Positions 5,631-5,717 of a DNA stretch of 5,717 nt are shown here, in pieces (the stretch's first letter is position 1; every line of letters begins with the position of its first letter). Under the pieces are notes generated by a model. That model was given only the letters and a program-made list of their open reading frames with translations, ran no database searches and had not been told where the DNA came from. The translations under genes were made by a program, and so were the position numbers. This stretch comes from an uncultured Lachnospiraceae bacterium. GTDB taxonomy: Bacteria; Bacillota; Clostridia; Lachnospirales; Lachnospiraceae. Location of the stretch: positions 1 through 5,717 of the forward strand of contig CAKRTZ010000084.1 in NCBI GenBank assembly GCA_934402515.1, given 5' to 3'.

Positions 5631-5717
5631 AGATACTTGTCCAGGACATCCAGAATATTACTGGTACAAGTACGTTTGTCCTTACTGGAAAGATTCTTTC
5701 CGGATATTTCCAGAATT
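5618..5717 (-). CDS. 3' end of an unidentified convergent gene (last 32 codons), cut by the right window edge
   Basis: On the minus strand one frame is open from the window edge (first full codon at 5716) to a TGA at 5620-5618, while the frame starting at the edge base, 5717, is quickly interrupted by TAA. The encoded C-terminus is mixed polar and hydrophobic and ends LDVLDKYLIRK, which looks like a helical protein end. The stop falls immediately before the bidirectional terminator hairpin, as expected for a gene convergent with the asnA operon. The piece is too short to assign a family, and a chance open frame of this length is possible. Confidence 0.5.
   Translation of the reverse strand, partial: ILEISGKNLSSKDKRTCTSNILDVLDKYLIRK

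Overview
The window looks like a chromosomal segment from a Gram-positive, low-to-moderate GC Clostridia, most likely a gut Lachnospiraceae-type Bacillota. This is inferred from strong AGGAGG-type ribosome binding sites, an S-layer homology (SLH) cell-wall anchor, a bacterial AsnA-type asparagine synthetase, and codon and protein style. No rRNA, tRNA, CRISPR array, insertion sequence or phage gene was seen.

Layout, left to right. (1) Positions 1-12, minus strand: the first four codons (MKKK) of a gene that runs off the left edge, behind a good ribosome binding site. (2) 13-107: a short gap holding a perfect 10-bp hairpin just after the stop of the next gene. (3) 108-3254, minus strand: a 1048-residue secreted surface protein. 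It has a signal peptide, an acidic 13-residue tandem repeat, a right-handed beta-helix built of about ten GGGIY / GG-I-x-x-N rungs (Pmp/adhesin-like), a Gly/Ser/Thr linker, a stalk domain and a C-terminal SLH anchor. (4) 3255-3468: a 214-bp divergent promoter region with putative promoters for both flanking genes and two sets of short direct repeats. (5) 3469-4479, plus strand: asnA, ammonia-dependent asparagine synthetase, intact. (6) 4476-5549, plus strand: a membrane-anchored, probably extracytoplasmic beta-propeller protein of unknown function, translationally coupled to asnA through an ATGA overlap. (7) 5580-5630: a strong, probably bidirectional terminator. (8) 5618-5717, minus strand: the probable 3' end of a convergent gene.

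The asnA-propeller pair is most likely a two-gene operon. The surface protein is transcribed divergently and has no obvious metabolic link to it. The most interesting signal is a run of nine G residues (minus strand, 2671-2679) inside the surface-protein reading frame. One base gained or lost leads to a stop codon within about 10-14 codons, which is the layout expected of a phase-variable (slipped-strand) on/off switch. The 39-bp in-frame tandem repeat about 250 bp upstream in the same gene is a second potential source of surface variation. I did not find evidence of a wholly new system. The phase-variable adhesin hypothesis is the part most worth testing.
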